Below, one piece after another: positions 42,596 through 51,783 of a stretch of DNA of 64,000 bases. Source of the stretch: Thermolongibacillus altinsuensis. Its GTDB lineage: Bacteria > Bacillota > Bacilli > Bacillales > Anoxybacillaceae. The notes beneath the pieces were generated by a model. That model searched no databases. It was not told where the DNA came from and saw only the letters and a list, made by a program, of their open reading frames with translations. Within the stretch, counting starts at the first letter, position 1, and each line of letters opens with the position of its first letter. A program made the translations under genes and the position numbers. The DNA lies in the NCBI RefSeq assembly GCF_004341205.1, contig NZ_SLUL01000004.1, positions 186,001 through 250,000 on the forward strand. The letters run 5' to 3'.

Positions 42596-43637
42596 TCCCT
42601 CCGTTTTGAATTTGTCGTAAAAGCTTGTCGCCAAATTCCATTTCAAATTCTTCATATAGAGGCGCAAACTTTTGTTTCCATTTTTCCCTCTCTTTATTTG
42701 TTAGCTCATAAATATGAATCTTATTATTTTGCTTGATCTTGGCAAGATCTTGCTCATTTTGCCTTTTCGACTGCTTTAAATTCCAGATCGTCGTTTCCTT
42801 CATCGCTTCAGTTATTTTTTGCTGAATCTCTTTCGGTAAACGCTCCCAAAATGATTGATTCACGATCACTGCATAACCAAGATAACCATGATTACTAATG
42901 GTCAAATACGGTTGAAACTGATAAAACCCTTTTGAACAAATATTGGAAATAGTATTTTCTTGGCCATCAAACTCATGTTTTTCCAATGATTGATAAACGT
43001 GATTAAAAGGAACAATGATCGGTTCGGCTCCCAACAACCGAAATTGTTTTTCGAGAATTTCGCTTGGCATGACGCGAAACTTAAGTCCGGAAAAGTCCCT
43101 CGGTTCAATCAAAAGATGGCGATTGCTTATCATTTGTTTAAAACCGTTGCTCCACAACGCCAACCCTTTCATCCCTTTTTTCTCTAACATCGCTAATAGC
43201 TGTTTGCCGGCTTCCCCCGTAAACACCTTCTCGACATCATGATAGTCCTCGAAAATAAACGGCAAATCGAGAACTTGCCATTCGGGAATTAATTCCGTCA
43301 CCTTTGAAAATGAAGGAGCAATCATTTGCACGTCGCCCCGCATAAGCGCATCGATTTCTTCTTCATCAGAGTATAAAGATCCATTCGGAAACACTTCCAC
43401 TTTGACGCGGCCGTTTGTTTTTTCTTCAACAAGCTGGGCGAATTTTTGTGCCGCCAATCCTTTTGGTGTATTTTCCGCAACAACATGACTGAAATAAATG
43501 ACAATTTGTTTGTTCAATCCCTTTTGTTCATCATCATAAACGATATTCCGCTCGGAAAAATATCGCTTCATCATAAAAATCACGCTACCGAGCAATGCAA
43601 AGAGTAAAACCGTTATAATCAACCATCGCTTTCCCAT
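42591..43637 (-). CDS. dctB: C4-dicarboxylate-binding protein DctB
   Basis: A 348-residue DctP/TRAP-type solute-binding protein with an N-terminal signal anchor (residues 4-23). The family signature is around ISNRHLLIEPRDFSGLKFRVMPSEIL, with the DGQENTISNI and WERLPKEIQQKI segments. No TRAP permease genes are present. As in B. subtilis ydbE, it probably presents dicarboxylate to the DctS sensor and DctP rather than working as a TRAP transporter. It diverges from dctS. Confidence 0.88.
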   Translation of the reverse strand: MGKRWLIITVLLFALLGSVIFMMKRYFSERNIVYDDEQKGLNKQIVIYFSHVVAENTPKGLAAQKFAQLVEEKTNGRVKVEVFPNGSLYSDEEEIDALMRGDVQMIAPSFSKVTELIPEWQVLDLPFIFEDYHDVEKVFTGEAGKQLLAMLEKKGMKGLALWSNGFKQMISNRHLLIEPRDFSGLKFRVMPSEILEKQFRLLGAEPIIVPFNHVYQSLEKHEFDGQENTISNICSKGFYQFQPYLTISNHGYLGYAVIVNQSFWERLPKEIQQKITEAMKETTIWNLKQSKRQNEQDLAKIKQNNKIHIYELTNKEREKWKQKFAPLYEEFEMEFGDKLLRQIQNGGS

Positions 43638-43732
43638 TTTTCACACACCGCTTATTTCTAGATTTTAAGAAAATTCTAGCACATTATGAGAGAAATGATA
43701 AAATAAATGTTGAACAATCCCATCACTTAAAA

Positions 43733-43775
43733 TTAAAGCGATTTCATCATCATTCGATGAAGCCCTTCGCTTTAA
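43733..43775. promoter_or_regulatory. long imperfect hairpin in the dctB-dctS divergent region
   Basis: TTAAAGCGA (43733-43741) pairs with TCGCTTTAA (43767-43775), and inside it TTCATC pairs with GATGAA. It sits about 67 bases ahead of the dctS start. It may be a regulator site or leader structure. Confidence 0.4.
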
Positions 43776-43841
43776 TGAAAACGGGAAGCTTCTCGCCTAT
43801 TTAAAAATCAAATCATGAACAAAAAAGAGGTACTTGTATTC

Positions 43842-45419
43842 ATGCGTCGGTTATCAATTCGTTGGAAAATTACCGCACTCATTTTCTTTATTATCAGTTT
43901 TTCCTTGCTTCTTGGCGGCATCATCATCGTTGGAAACTTCATTCATACAAAAGAAGAAGAGTTAAGACAACGCGCTTTATTGACCGCACGTACCGTTTCT
44001 GAACTGCCGGAAATTAAACATAAAATCGTTGGAACCAAACATGAACGAGATACGATTAATGCCATCGTCGAACGTCTTCGTGTCATTCACGGAGCGGATT
44101 ATATCGTCGTTCTTGATATGAATAAAATCCGTCTTTCTCATCCTGTCAAAGAGATGATCGGTCATAAATCGAATGGAACAGACGAAGGCCCTGCGTTTGC
44201 CGAACACACATACACATCGAAAGCGCGGGGAGAAATCGGAACAGTGATTCGCGCTTTTGTTCCAATTATGAATAGCGATCATAAGCAAATCGGCGTTGTG
44301 ATCGCCGCCTATAAACGACCAGATTTCATCGAAGTACTTCTCTCCTTGAAAATCGAAATCTTTGTAACTGCCAGCTTTTCGTTGTTGTTTGGCGGGTGGG
44401 GGGCATGGCTACTTGCCTCACATATTAAACGACAGATGTTTCATCTTGAGCCACATGAAATTGCGAAACTGTTAGTCGAACGGACGGAAACATTTAACGC
44501 GATGCACGAAGGAGTCATCGCAATCGACACAGACGAAAAAATTACTATTTTTAACGATAAAGCGAAACAAATGCTTGGAATTAACGGAGACGTCATTGGT
44601 CAACCGATTCGTTCTGTCATTCCCGATACTCATTTGCCAGAAATACTAGAAATCAATCAACCGATTTACAACAAAGAACTGCAAATAGGAAATTTAACAA
44701 TTTTAAGCAACCGTATTCCGATCAAAGTAAATAATCAAACCGTCGGTGCTGTAGCGGTTTTCCAAGACCGAACGGAAGTAAAAAAGCTGGCTGAAGAATT
44801 AACAGGAGTAAAGGCGTTCGTTAGCGCCCTCCGCGTCCAAACCCATGAATATATGAATAAATTGCATACCATCGCTGGCCTTATCCAACTCGGACATAAA
44901 GAAAAAGCGTTGGAATATGTATTCAAAGTAACAGAAGAACAAGAAGAAATAACGCAATTTTTAAGTAAAAATATTAAAGATGAAAGCATTTCCGGCCTTC
45001 TTTTAAGCAAAATTAGCCGCGGAAAAGAATTAGGAATTCATGTCACCATTGACCGCCATAGTCAATTAAAAAAATTCCCAAAATATTTGGACCATCACGA
45101 CTTTGTTGTGATTCTTGGAAATCTCATTGAGAATGCGTTCGACTCCTTTCAAACCGTTATCGGCCGAAAAAAAGAAGTATACATCAGCATTGAACAAAAC
45201 GATGAAATTCTTTCCCTCTCTGTTGAAGATAATGGCTGCGGCATCGATGAGCAAAATATAGATCGCATTTTTGATGAAGGTTTTTCGACAAAAGGAGCAA
45301 ATGACCGAGGCATTGGCTTATACTTAGTGAAACAAATTGTGGAGAAAGGAAAAGGCCAGATTCGCGTCGAGTCTGAGAAAGGAAAAGGAACGATTTTTAC
45401 AATTACATTTGAAATGTAA
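43842..45419 (+). CDS. dctS: dicarboxylate sensor histidine kinase DctS
   Basis: A kinase of about 525 residues of the CitA/DcuS type: TM1 (about 10-30), an extracytoplasmic PAS-like domain with the ligand-contact region ADYIVVLDMNKIRLSHP, TM2 (about 170-195), a cytoplasmic PAS domain (GVIAIDTDEKITIFNDKAKQMLG), phosphoacceptor His in LRVQTHEYMNKLHTIAGL, and an HATPase domain (NLIENAFDSF, DNGCGI, GIGLYLVKQIV). AGAGG lies ten bases before ATG 43842; ATG 43815 is an alternative. It is co-transcribed with dctR. Confidence 0.93.
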   Translation: MRRLSIRWKITALIFFIISFSLLLGGIIIVGNFIHTKEEELRQRALLTARTVSELPEIKHKIVGTKHERDTINAIVERLRVIHGADYIVVLDMNKIRLSHPVKEMIGHKSNGTDEGPAFAEHTYTSKARGEIGTVIRAFVPIMNSDHKQIGVVIAAYKRPDFIEVLLSLKIEIFVTASFSLLFGGWGAWLLASHIKRQMFHLEPHEIAKLLVERTETFNAMHEGVIAIDTDEKITIFNDKAKQMLGINGDVIGQPIRSVIPDTHLPEILEINQPIYNKELQIGNLTILSNRIPIKVNNQTVGAVAVFQDRTEVKKLAEELTGVKAFVSALRVQTHEYMNKLHTIAGLIQLGHKEKALEYVFKVTEEQEEITQFLSKNIKDESISGLLLSKISRGKELGIHVTIDRHSQLKKFPKYLDHHDFVVILGNLIENAFDSFQTVIGRKKEVYISIEQNDEILSLSVEDNGCGIDEQNIDRIFDEGFSTKGANDRGIGLYLVKQIVEKGKGQIRVESEKGKGTIFTITFEM

Positions 45420-45436
45420 GGAAGGGAAGCAAACCG

Positions 45437-46108
45437 ATGTATAAAGTGTTGTTAATAGAAGATGATCCAATGGTGCAAGAAGTGAACCGGCAATTTATTG
45501 AACAAGTAGACCGCTTTACCGTGATCGGAACAGCGGGAAACGGTATGGAAGGAATCGAAATGATCAGAAAACTTCAACCCGATTTAGTCATTATCGATAT
45601 TTACATGCCTCACCAAGATGGACTTGAAACGTTACAACAAATTCGTACGGAAGGACATACCATTGATGTCATTGCGATTACGGCAGCAAGCGATATTGAA
45701 ACGGTGCGGCGCGTTTTACAAAACGGTGCATTTGACTATATTATGAAACCGTTTAAATTCGAAAGACTGAAACAATCGCTCGAAAATTACCACGCTTTTC
45801 AACAGAAATTAAAAGAGAAAGAAAAACTCACCCAAAAGGAATTGGACGCCCTTTTGCAGTCCAATGAAATAGAGACACGCAATAAGCTGCCAAAAGGATT
45901 AAACGATATTACGCTACAAAAAATCGTTCACTATCTTCAAGAACAAACAGAGCCCGTTTCGGCAGAGGAAGTGGCAGAAGGAGTTGGTCTTGCTCGAGTC
46001 ACAGCACGTCGCTATTTAGAATATTTAGAAAAGATTCAAAAAGTAGAAATCGATATTCAATATGGCGGGGTCGGCCGACCAATCAACCGGTACATCATGA
46101 AAAAATGA
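45437..46108 (+). CDS. dctR: dicarboxylate response regulator DctR
   Basis: A 223-residue CitB-family regulator: receiver domain with phosphoacceptor Asp54 in LVIIDIYMP and Lys in YIMKPFKFERL, then a C-terminal HTH (EPVSAEEVAEGVGLARVTARRYLEYLEK). It is activated by DctS and expected to switch on dctP. Its start lies 17 bases after the dctS stop, with AGGAAGGGAAG upstream. Confidence 0.94.
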   Translation: MYKVLLIEDDPMVQEVNRQFIEQVDRFTVIGTAGNGMEGIEMIRKLQPDLVIIDIYMPHQDGLETLQQIRTEGHTIDVIAITAASDIETVRRVLQNGAFDYIMKPFKFERLKQSLENYHAFQQKLKEKEKLTQKELDALLQSNEIETRNKLPKGLNDITLQKIVHYLQEQTEPVSAEEVAEGVGLARVTARRYLEYLEKIQKVEIDIQYGGVGRPINRYIMKK

Positions 46109-46156
46109 GACCATAAAAGGTGCACATCAATCAATGCTTCCTTCTATATTCGTTCG

Positions 46157-47131
46157 CTATACCGATGAACGTTCGATGAGCCGAACCTCTAATTTTTCTG
46201 CTTTTACAGTTTCATTGTTTTGAAAGGAATGATAAATCATTCGAAACGCTTTTTTTCCCATAATCGAAAGCGGCAAATCCATTGTTGTAATTTGAAGCGC
46301 TTCGGAAATCGGATGATTATCAAAACTTAGGATGGCGAGGTCTTCCGGTATTCTCCAGCCTGCGCTTTGTCCCCATAAAACAATTCCAGCCGCTACTTGG
46401 TCGCTCGATACTAACAGGGCCGTCGGCTTTTCCCGCATAGCAAGCAATTCGTTGACGACTCGTTTTCCATCCTCAATATACAAACAATGGTCAAAAATCC
46501 ATTCTTGTCTTGGGGATTCATTGATTTTTCGTAAAGCGTCACGGTAAGCAGCTTCGCGGTCTTTGCTATTGGTTCCGGTCGTTCTGCCAATGCAATATCC
46601 GATTTTTCGGTGTCCTTTTTCGATTAAATACTCCATCCCGAGCATAAACGCTTCATAATGATTAATATAAACGGACAAAAGATCCCTTCCTTTTACATCC
46701 TCACACAAGACAATCGGACCATATTCTTTATATGCCTCGATAAATTTCCACCCCAATGTACGCGAACAAATAATCATCCCATCCACTTGTTTCATCTTTA
46801 ACATCTCAAGCGCTTCGATTTCTTTTTTTTCTTCGTAGTTCGTTTGAAACAAGAGAAGATGATAACCATAACGAAGCGCTTCGATGGAGATTCCCTCTAC
46901 GATCGTGCTAAAGTACGGATGATTCACATATGGCAACACAACACCGATAATCGATGTTTTCCCTTTCGCTAAATGAACAGCATTAATATTTTTTGTATAA
47001 TTCAGCTTTTCAACTGCTTCCCAAACCGCGTTCCGCTTTTCTTCCTTCACATAAGGATAACCGTTTAACACTCTTGACACCGTAGCGACAGAAACGCCCG
47101 CTATTTTTGCAATTTCCCGAATGTTTGCCAT
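46157..47131 (-). CDS. LacI family transcriptional regulator
   Basis: A 324-residue LacI/GalR regulator: HTH at the N-terminus (IREIAKIAGVSVATVSRVLNGYPYVKEEKR), a linker, and a periplasmic-binding-like effector domain. ATG 47131 is chosen with AGGTGAGGGGA upstream. The closest well-known relative may be DegA-like, but the target genes are not evident: the flanking genes are dctR (convergent) and a 48-residue membrane protein (divergent). A palindrome upstream may be its own operator. Confidence 0.88.
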   Translation of the reverse strand: MANIREIAKIAGVSVATVSRVLNGYPYVKEEKRNAVWEAVEKLNYTKNINAVHLAKGKTSIIGVVLPYVNHPYFSTIVEGISIEALRYGYHLLLFQTNYEEKKEIEALEMLKMKQVDGMIICSRTLGWKFIEAYKEYGPIVLCEDVKGRDLLSVYINHYEAFMLGMEYLIEKGHRKIGYCIGRTTGTNSKDREAAYRDALRKINESPRQEWIFDHCLYIEDGKRVVNELLAMREKPTALLVSSDQVAAGIVLWGQSAGWRIPEDLAILSFDNHPISEALQITTMDLPLSIMGKKAFRMIYHSFQNNETVKAEKLEVRLIERSSV

Positions 47132-47174
47132 TCCCCTCACCTTTTCAAACAAAATCGCAAAAAATTGATTGCAT

Positions 47175-47188
47175 TGAAACGCATTTCA
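47175..47188. promoter_or_regulatory. possible LacI-type operator
   Basis: TGAAACGCATTTCA: perfect TGAAA/TTTCA arms around a 4-base centre, between the divergent lacI-type gene and the 48-aa gene. It fits a LacI-family half-site pattern but not the cre consensus. Confidence 0.4.
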
Positions 47189-47234
47189 TACATTATAGTC
47201 ACTTTAAAAATAACACAAGGAGGTAAAAAAATAT

Positions 47235-47381
47235 ATGAGTGGTATTTTTGTTTTGATTTTCCTATGCGCTCTAGAACTATTTGGAGCGCACATCGCTTTA
47301 AAGGCCTCCCCCAAATCATTGAAAGAATACTACAACGAAAATGACCCATTTCAAATGTTATTTCGACAAAAAAACAACTAA
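47235..47381 (+). CDS. 48-residue single-pass membrane protein
   Basis: AAGGAGGT precedes ATG 47235 and a 48-codon frame (MSGIFVLIFLCALELFGAHI...). It has one hydrophobic N-terminal helix and a polar tail with KEYYNENDPFQMLFRQKNN. It is divergent from the LacI-type regulator, with a palindrome between, so it may be that regulator's target. No family is recognised. Confidence 0.6.
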   Translation: MSGIFVLIFLCALELFGAHIALKASPKSLKEYYNENDPFQMLFRQKNN

Positions 47382-47510
47382 TTCGGCTTTTTAACAGCGC
47401 ATGAAACAAGATTTTCCGCTTATATAACTGTTAGACGATCACGCATGATGCCAAAAGATGATGTTCGTCTCGTCAAATTTCTTGCGCCGGCAAGGATGGT
47501 TTTGAAAAAC

Positions 47511-47540
47511 AAAAGCCAGCCGGTTATACGGCTGGCTTTT
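47511..47540. terminator. strong hairpin terminator
   Basis: Perfect 12-bp stem AAAAGCCAGCCG / CGGCTGGCTTTT with loop GTTATA. It can serve yhbH (reverse strand) and the 48-aa gene. Apart from this and the repeat fragment, 47382-47625 holds nothing I can support. Confidence 0.8.
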
Positions 47541-47564
47541 GCATGATATTTTCCTAACCCATAG

Positions 47565-47608
47565 AACTGAGTTTTCAACCGATCTCGTCATGAATAGAAA
47601 ACCGCGTC
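47565..47608 (-). repeat. 3' fragment of the structured repeat family
   Basis: The reverse strand reads GCGGTTTTCTATTCATGACGA and continues to GAAAACTCAGTT. This parallels the tail of repeat copy A (GCGGTCTCCTATTCATGATGA, 9368-9388 region) with a few changes. The cloverleaf part is missing. Confidence 0.5.
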
Positions 47609-47625
47609 TATTTTAAGATGTGCCA

Positions 47626-48786
47626 TTATACAAATGCCTTATTTTCTTCTTTTCGGAAGAAACTTTTCATTGCCTGTAACACGTCTGATTTTTGTTTTAA
47701 AATGTAGTAACGGAATTTTTCATCTTTTATATGCCTGTAAGCAGACATTAAGGTCGAATGCCGATTGTACTGATTCACTTCCCCATAACCAAACATATTG
47801 GACACTTTCATTAATTCCTGCACAAGTTTTACACAACGTGCATTGTCAGACGTTAAATTGTCACCATCAGAAAAATGAAAAGGATAAATATTATACCGTG
47901 ACGGAGAATATCTCGTTTCAATAAGCTCCAATGCTTTTCGATACGCTGAGGAACAAATCGTTCCGCCGCTTTCTCCTTTTGTAAAAAACTCCTCCTCACT
48001 TACAACCCTTGCTTCTGTATGATGAGCAATAAAGGCAATTTCAACCGTTTCATATTTGGTTCGCAAAAAACGCGTCATCCAAAAGAAGAAACTTCTTGCC
48101 ATATATTTTTCCCATAATCCCATAGATCCGCTCGTATCCATCATCGCAATCACAACGGCTTTTGAATCCGGTTTCACGACTTCATTCCACGTCTTAAATT
48201 TTAAATCTTCGGGATAAATAGGATAAAAGCTTGGATTCCCGCTGATGGCATTTCTCTTAAATGCCGCCATCATCGTTCGTTTTTTATCAATATTTCCCAT
48301 AAGGCCCGTGCGTCGAATATCATTAAATTCAATGTGCTCAAGCACGTTTTGATCGGCTTCTTTTCTTTTTAAGTCAGGAAGCTCCAATTGGCTAAACAAC
48401 GCCTCTTCTAGCTCCATTAGCGACACTTCGGCTTCATAATAATCTTGACCTGGAAGATCCCCTGCTCCTTGCCCTTTTCCCGGTCCTTGTTTCCCATCTC
48501 CGGAGCCGTCCCGAGCAATAACATCTCCAACCTGGCTGTCTCCATCCCCTTGGCCAACATGCTTATTTTTATCGTAGTTATAACGAATTTTATATTCATC
48601 TAAAGAACGAATCGGTATTTTTATAACATCACGGCCATTCGACATAATGATGCTTTCCTCTGTAATCAAATCCGCAAGATTGTTTTTAATAGCCTCTTTT
48701 ACTTTTTCTTGATGTCTTGTTTGATCATCGTGGCCTTTGCGATGGAGGGACCAATCTTCTTTTGACACAACAAAATTACCACTCAT
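47626..48786 (-). CDS. yhbH: sporulation protein YhbH (DUF444)
   Basis: A 386-residue DUF444 protein: a basic N-terminus, a glycine/aspartate-rich linker near residues 77-105, and a VWA-like C-terminal domain with MIDAS motif MMDTSGSMG and a conserved GGTICSSAY. It is needed for normal sporulation in Bacillus and paired functionally with PrkA and SpoVR. GAGGAGGGG precedes ATG 48786, and a sigma-E-like promoter lies 50-80 bases upstream. Confidence 0.93.
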   Translation of the reverse strand: MSGNFVVSKEDWSLHRKGHDDQTRHQEKVKEAIKNNLADLITEESIIMSNGRDVIKIPIRSLDEYKIRYNYDKNKHVGQGDGDSQVGDVIARDGSGDGKQGPGKGQGAGDLPGQDYYEAEVSLMELEEALFSQLELPDLKRKEADQNVLEHIEFNDIRRTGLMGNIDKKRTMMAAFKRNAISGNPSFYPIYPEDLKFKTWNEVVKPDSKAVVIAMMDTSGSMGLWEKYMARSFFFWMTRFLRTKYETVEIAFIAHHTEARVVSEEEFFTKGESGGTICSSAYRKALELIETRYSPSRYNIYPFHFSDGDNLTSDNARCVKLVQELMKVSNMFGYGEVNQYNRHSTLMSAYRHIKDEKFRYYILKQKSDVLQAMKSFFRKEENKAFV

Positions 48787-48839
48787 CTTTTCCCCTCCTC
48801 AAATGAAATAATGGTGCACATTTTAACCGATTGTTGCAT

Positions 48840-48867
48840 ATACTATGTTTGGCTTATGAAAATATAA
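48840..48867 (-). promoter_or_regulatory. sigma-E-like promoter of yhbH
   Basis: Reverse strand TTATATT (48861-48867), 13-base spacer, CATAGTAT (48840-48847), close to sigma-E consensus KMATATT / CATACAMT. Confidence 0.5.
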
Positions 48868-49025
48868 GCTTGAATGGTTGGTTACTTTATCCTATGCAAA
48901 AAACAAAAATAATTGACAAATAATTTAGTAAATTCGACGCCCTTTCTTTTATTGGACAAGCCTATCCCTTTTACTTAATAGCTGATTTAAAGCGAAAATT
49001 TTCTTAATTTCTTAAGGATAAAAAA

Positions 49026-49050
49026 AGCATGCCAAGTTTGAAGGCATGCT
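49026..49050 (-). terminator. terminator of prkA
   Basis: AGCATGCC / GGCATGCT stem, 9-base loop, TTTTTTT on the reverse strand. Confidence 0.85.
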
Positions 49051-50944
49051 AGCGATTTAAAAGACTACCAACGTAGCGAAGCAATTCATTAGCTGAAGTA
49101 GAATTGTAACCATACTCATCAATTAACCGAGCCACGACTTCATTAATTTTCTTTAAGTGTTGTTCATCTGGTGTTTTGGTCGAAGTTGTAATCTTCACGA
49201 TGTCTTTTAAATCGGCAAATAGTTTCTTTTGGATCGCTTCGCGTAATCGTTCGTGGGAGTTGTAGTCAAATCGCTTTCCTTTGCGAGCATAGGCAGAAAT
49301 GCGAATTAAAATCTCTTCACGAAACGCTTTTTTCGCATTTTCAGAAATGCCGATTTGCTCTTCGATCGAACGCATTAATTTTTCATCCGGATTCATTTCT
49401 TCCCCTGTCAGTGGATCACGTAATTTTGTTTTATTGCAGTAAGCTTCCACATTATCTAAATAATTGTCCATTAATGTTTTTGCTGACTCCTCATATGAAT
49501 ACACAAACGCCTTTTGCACTTCTTTTTTCGCAATCTCGTCGTACTCTTTTCGAGCAACCGAGATAAAATTCAAATACCGTTCCCGATCTTCATTGGAGAT
49601 CGAAGGATGTTGGTCAAGCCCCTCTTTAAGCGAACGTAAGACGTCAAGTGCGTTGATCGATGGCACTTCTTTACGGATAATGCACGAAGAAATACGGTTA
49701 ATGACATAGCGCGGATCAATTCCGCTCATTCCTTCGTCTGGATATTCTTTTTTCAGCTCTTCTACATCGACCGCGTTGAAGCCTTCGACCGCCTCTCCAT
49801 CATAGAGGCGCATTTTCTTCACCAAATCAATGTCGCCTCGTTTCGGTTCTTTCAAACGCGTTAAGATGGTAAACATTGCTGCTACGCGAAGGGTATGCGG
49901 AGCTATATGAACATCGGCTACATCGCTTTCCCGAATCATTTTTTCATAAATTCGTTCTTCTTCAGAAACCTTTAAATTATATGGAATCGGCATCACAATA
50001 ATCCGTGAATGGAGCGCTTCATTCTTTTTATTGGAAATAAATGAGCGATATTCTGTTTCGTTTGTATGCGCCACAATTAATTCATCGGCACTAATTAACG
50101 CAAATCGCCCTGCTTTAAAATTCCCTTCTTGCGTCAAAGAAAGCAAATGCCATAGAAATTTCTCATCGCATTTGAGCATCTCTTGAAACTCCATCATTCC
50201 GCGGTTCGCCTTATTTAACTCGCCGTCGAAACGGTAGGCGCGCGGATCCGATTCAGAACCATATTGAGCAATGGTGGAAAAATCGATGCTTCCTGTTAAA
50301 TCTGCAATATCTTGTGATTTTGGATCCGATGGACTAAACGTCCCGATGCCCACACGTTTATCTTCCGAAAAGAAAATGCGCTCAACCATTACATCTTCAA
50401 TTCGTCCGCCATACTCTTTCTCCAGCCGCATCATATTCAATGGTGAAAGATTTCCCTCAATCCGAATGCCATATTCTCGATAAAAATCTTCACGTAAATG
50501 ATTCGGAATGAGATGTAAAGGATCTTCATGCATCGGGCATCCCTTAATCGCGTATACAGCGCCGTGATCCGTGTGCGAATAAGCCTCTAATCCCCTTTTT
50601 AACATCGTCACTAACGTTGATTTTCCGCCGCTGACAGGACCCATCAATAACAAAATTCGCTTTCGAACATCCAACCGCTTCGCAGCAGGGTGAAAATATT
50701 CTTCGACTAATCTTTCCAAAGCCTCTTCAAGCCCAAACAATTGACCGCTAAAAAAGTTATATCGTTTTTTCCCGTTTACTTCTTCAACCCCTGCATCTTT
50801 AATCATGTTGTAAACACGAGAATGGGCGGACTGGGCAATCCACGGTTTTTCTTTCACAATTTCCAAATACTCCGCAAACGTTCCTTCCCATTTTAACTTC
50901 TGTTCTTCTTCTCTATATTTTTGAATTTTTCTTAAAATGTCCAT
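49049..50944 (-). CDS. prkA: PrkA family serine protein kinase / AAA protein
   Basis: A 631-residue PrkA: N-terminal AAA-like core with P-loop LLMGPVSGGKSTLVTML (about residues 95-110) and a C-terminal kinase-related PrkA domain. Internal landmarks are GCPMHEDPLHLIP, NRGMMEFQEMLK and ALISADELIVAHTNETEYR. It acts early in the mother cell during sporulation. GGAGG precedes ATG 50944, and a candidate sigma-E promoter is upstream. yhbH follows on the same strand after a terminator, so the two are separate transcription units. Confidence 0.95.
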   Translation of the reverse strand: MDILRKIQKYREEEQKLKWEGTFAEYLEIVKEKPWIAQSAHSRVYNMIKDAGVEEVNGKKRYNFFSGQLFGLEEALERLVEEYFHPAAKRLDVRKRILLLMGPVSGGKSTLVTMLKRGLEAYSHTDHGAVYAIKGCPMHEDPLHLIPNHLREDFYREYGIRIEGNLSPLNMMRLEKEYGGRIEDVMVERIFFSEDKRVGIGTFSPSDPKSQDIADLTGSIDFSTIAQYGSESDPRAYRFDGELNKANRGMMEFQEMLKCDEKFLWHLLSLTQEGNFKAGRFALISADELIVAHTNETEYRSFISNKKNEALHSRIIVMPIPYNLKVSEEERIYEKMIRESDVADVHIAPHTLRVAAMFTILTRLKEPKRGDIDLVKKMRLYDGEAVEGFNAVDVEELKKEYPDEGMSGIDPRYVINRISSCIIRKEVPSINALDVLRSLKEGLDQHPSISNEDRERYLNFISVARKEYDEIAKKEVQKAFVYSYEESAKTLMDNYLDNVEAYCNKTKLRDPLTGEEMNPDEKLMRSIEEQIGISENAKKAFREEILIRISAYARKGKRFDYNSHERLREAIQKKLFADLKDIVKITTSTKTPDEQHLKKINEVVARLIDEYGYNSTSANELLRYVGSLLNR

Positions 50945-50988
50945 AAGGGACCTCCTCTAACTTTGATGTCTAACATTATGATTAATAC

Positions 50989-51017
50989 AATGTATGCGAG
51001 GATGTCCGTAATCATTC
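50989..51017 (-). promoter_or_regulatory. sigma-E-like promoter of prkA
   Basis: Reverse strand GAATGAT (51011-51017), 14-base spacer, CATACATT (50989-50996), a perfect -10 for sigma-E with a partial -35. Confidence 0.55.
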
Positions 51018-51125
51018 GTTAAATAATAACGATGTAATTGCTTACAATTTCCTTTCAAACCACTATAAACATAGGCTATAATAAATTTATGTACATGGGC
51101 ACTTTATAAAGGAGGAGAAAAAACG

Positions 51126-51218
51126 ATGAGAACACTTCTTGTCATGGGCGTCATCATCGCATTTTTAACAGCCATTTTCACAGCTGGATACAATGATAAG
51201 CCAGAAGTGAAAAATTAA
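51126..51218 (+). CDS. 30-residue membrane mini-protein
   Basis: AAAGGAGGAG precedes ATG 51126. The frame encodes MRTLLVMGVIIAFLTAIFTA followed by GYNDKPEVKN: one hydrophobic helix and a short charged tail. A TATAAT box lies at 51077-51082 and a perfect terminator starts three bases after the stop, so the transcription unit is complete. It diverges from prkA. The function is unknown. Confidence 0.65.
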   Translation: MRTLLVMGVIIAFLTAIFTAGYNDKPEVKN

Positions 51219-51220
51219 AA

Positions 51221-51255
51221 AAATCGAGCGACTTTCTTAGAAAGTCGCTCGATTT
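51221..51255. terminator. terminator between the mini-protein gene and trmL
   Basis: Perfect 16-bp stem AAATCGAGCGACTTTC / GAAAGTCGCTCGATTT, loop TTA; bidirectional. Confidence 0.9.
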
Positions 51256-51727
51256 AAAATACTCCAGGAAATCCTTGTTGTCTTAACGCTTCATAGACAA
51301 GAATGGCGGCTGTATTGGACAAGTTGAGAGAACGAACTTTGTCGTTCATCGGAATCCGCAGACAGCGCTCCATGTTATTTTCAATAATCTCCTTCGGCAA
51401 TCCGCTTGTTTCTCGTCCGAAAACAAAAAAATAGTCTTTATTTACATCGCTATAGTCAAACGAAGAATAATATTTTTTCCCAAATTTCGTAATAAAATAA
51501 AATTCGCCTTCTTTGTATTGATCAAATACTTCTTGTAATGAATCGTAATATTTTACATTGACATATTGCCAATAATCAAGTCCCGCACGTTTCAGCATTT
51601 TATCATCCGTTGAAAACCCCAATGGTCGAATCAAATGCAATGTCGTATCCGTCGCCGCGCAAGTTCGCGCAATATTTCCCGTATTTGCAGGAATCTCTGG
51701 TTGATATAAAACAACGTGTAAAGCCAA
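51254..51727 (-). CDS. trmL: tRNA (cytidine/uridine-34-2'-O)-methyltransferase TrmL
   Basis: A 157-residue SPOUT methyltransferase: VVLYQPEIPANTGNIARTCAATDTTLHLIRPLGF, FGRETSGLPKE and IPMNDKVRSLNLSNTAAILVYEALRQ are the trefoil-knot motifs. It methylates the wobble base of tRNA-Leu isoacceptors. TTG 51727 follows GAGGTG by six bases; GTG 51736 is possible. The neighbours yhbB and queG match the B. subtilis cspR region. Confidence 0.92.
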   Translation of the reverse strand: MALHVVLYQPEIPANTGNIARTCAATDTTLHLIRPLGFSTDDKMLKRAGLDYWQYVNVKYYDSLQEVFDQYKEGEFYFITKFGKKYYSSFDYSDVNKDYFFVFGRETSGLPKEIIENNMERCLRIPMNDKVRSLNLSNTAAILVYEALRQQGFPGVF

Positions 51728-51783
51728 TGTCTTCACCTCAAACCGAATGTAGTTCTATGCTAAACGATATTATATCAATAATT

